Of a stretch of 64,000 nucleotides of DNA, positions 63,789-64,000 are shown one piece after another; position 1 is the first letter of the stretch, and each line of letters begins with the position of its first letter. The position numbers and the translations under genes are program-made. The stretch is from Epiperipatus broadwayi (taxonomy: Eukaryota > Onychophora > Udeonychophora > Euonychophora > Peripatidae), in contig JAQFVV010006453.1 in the NCBI GenBank assembly GCA_028023455.1, positions 1,160,001 through 1,224,000 on the forward strand, written 5' to 3'. The notes below the pieces were generated by a model that made no database searches, was not told the DNA's origin, and was given only the letters and a program-made list of their open reading frames with translations.

Positions 63789-64000
63789 TATTTACATTTA
63801 CAGAATTGAAGCTGTGGCCACATTCTTGTTTATATTCAAGGAAGACTGACTTATATTCTGCACTATTGTTTTTTATATCATTATAAATATATTTGTGTTG
63901 TACTACCCCATGCATCTGACTCCCCATAAGCACTTCACAGCATGATGAGTCACTGCCTCTAATCTGATATACTATTTGTGAGGTCTGATGTTGAGGCTAT
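63789..64000 (-). pseudogene. decayed Penelope-like GIY-YIG fragment
   Basis: Minus-strand reading gives IVYQI, a Cys-containing linker (GSDSSCCEVLMGSQ), then VVQHKYIYNDIKNNSAEYKS and VFLEYKQECGHSFN. These line up with VVYSI, CPQAGCHATYYGET, LAQHRYTF and SVFFEHSKQSGHNF of the intact domain at 56200-56621. The YYG motif has become LMG and the C-x4-C start is altered, so it is an old, inactive copy. It continues beyond the window. Confidence 0.5.

Overview
This window looks like non-coding nuclear DNA from an AT-rich animal, most likely an invertebrate. It has no bacterial or phage gene organisation, no long open frame with a recognisable host protein, very long microsatellites, and many decayed retrotransposons, tRNA-derived SINEs and foldback DNA elements. 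RTE-type LINE, Penelope-like and mariner-like remains together fit an invertebrate metazoan. I could not name a species. A 500-base run of N (45851-46350) is an assembly gap.

Layout. 1-2.7 kb is plain AT-rich sequence. 2.7-5 kb holds two dispersed repeat families (called RepA and RepB here) with a SINE nested in RepA. 5.4-12.4 kb is a dense mobile-element block: SINEs, a degenerate RTE reverse transcriptase split by a foldback element, two LINE 3' ends, and a 0.7 kb interleaved inverted repeat. 14.5-18.7 kb is a cluster of inverted-repeat elements, a ~410 bp tandem repeat and an RTE 3' end. 19.5-20.9 kb has more GC and CpG than its surroundings and may be regulatory or transcribed. 21.4-26.6 kb has a possible solo LTR, one copy of a ~0.9 kb repeat (RepF), a foldback element and a 1 kb element with long terminal inverted repeats. 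31-34 kb holds two degenerate minisatellites. 35-41.7 kb holds two RTE copies, a mariner relic and another LINE 3' end. 42.6-43.4 kb is the second RepF copy. 50.7-53.3 kb is a satellite and minisatellite block, including a 320 bp satellite with a head-to-head inversion. 54.2-55.2 kb is two GATA arrays, one of 664 bp. 56.0-57.0 kb is a near-perfect palindrome built on the 3' end of a Penelope-like element. The rest holds scattered repeats, a SINE with clear target-site duplications, and a second, decayed Penelope-like fragment at the right edge.

How it fits together. Every reverse-transcriptase-type fragment whose orientation I could read (about ten) is on the minus strand. The two possible coding exons (26597-26672 and 49861-50020) are on the plus strand. 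LINEs tend to survive in introns in antisense orientation, so one reading is that much of the window is intron of a plus-strand gene. That is inference, and both exons are weak. The best-supported observations are a very short SINE family with shared ends (five copies), the inverted 320 bp satellite, the interleaved inverted repeat at 10.1-10.8 kb and the Penelope palindrome. No operon, CRISPR array or complete host gene was seen.
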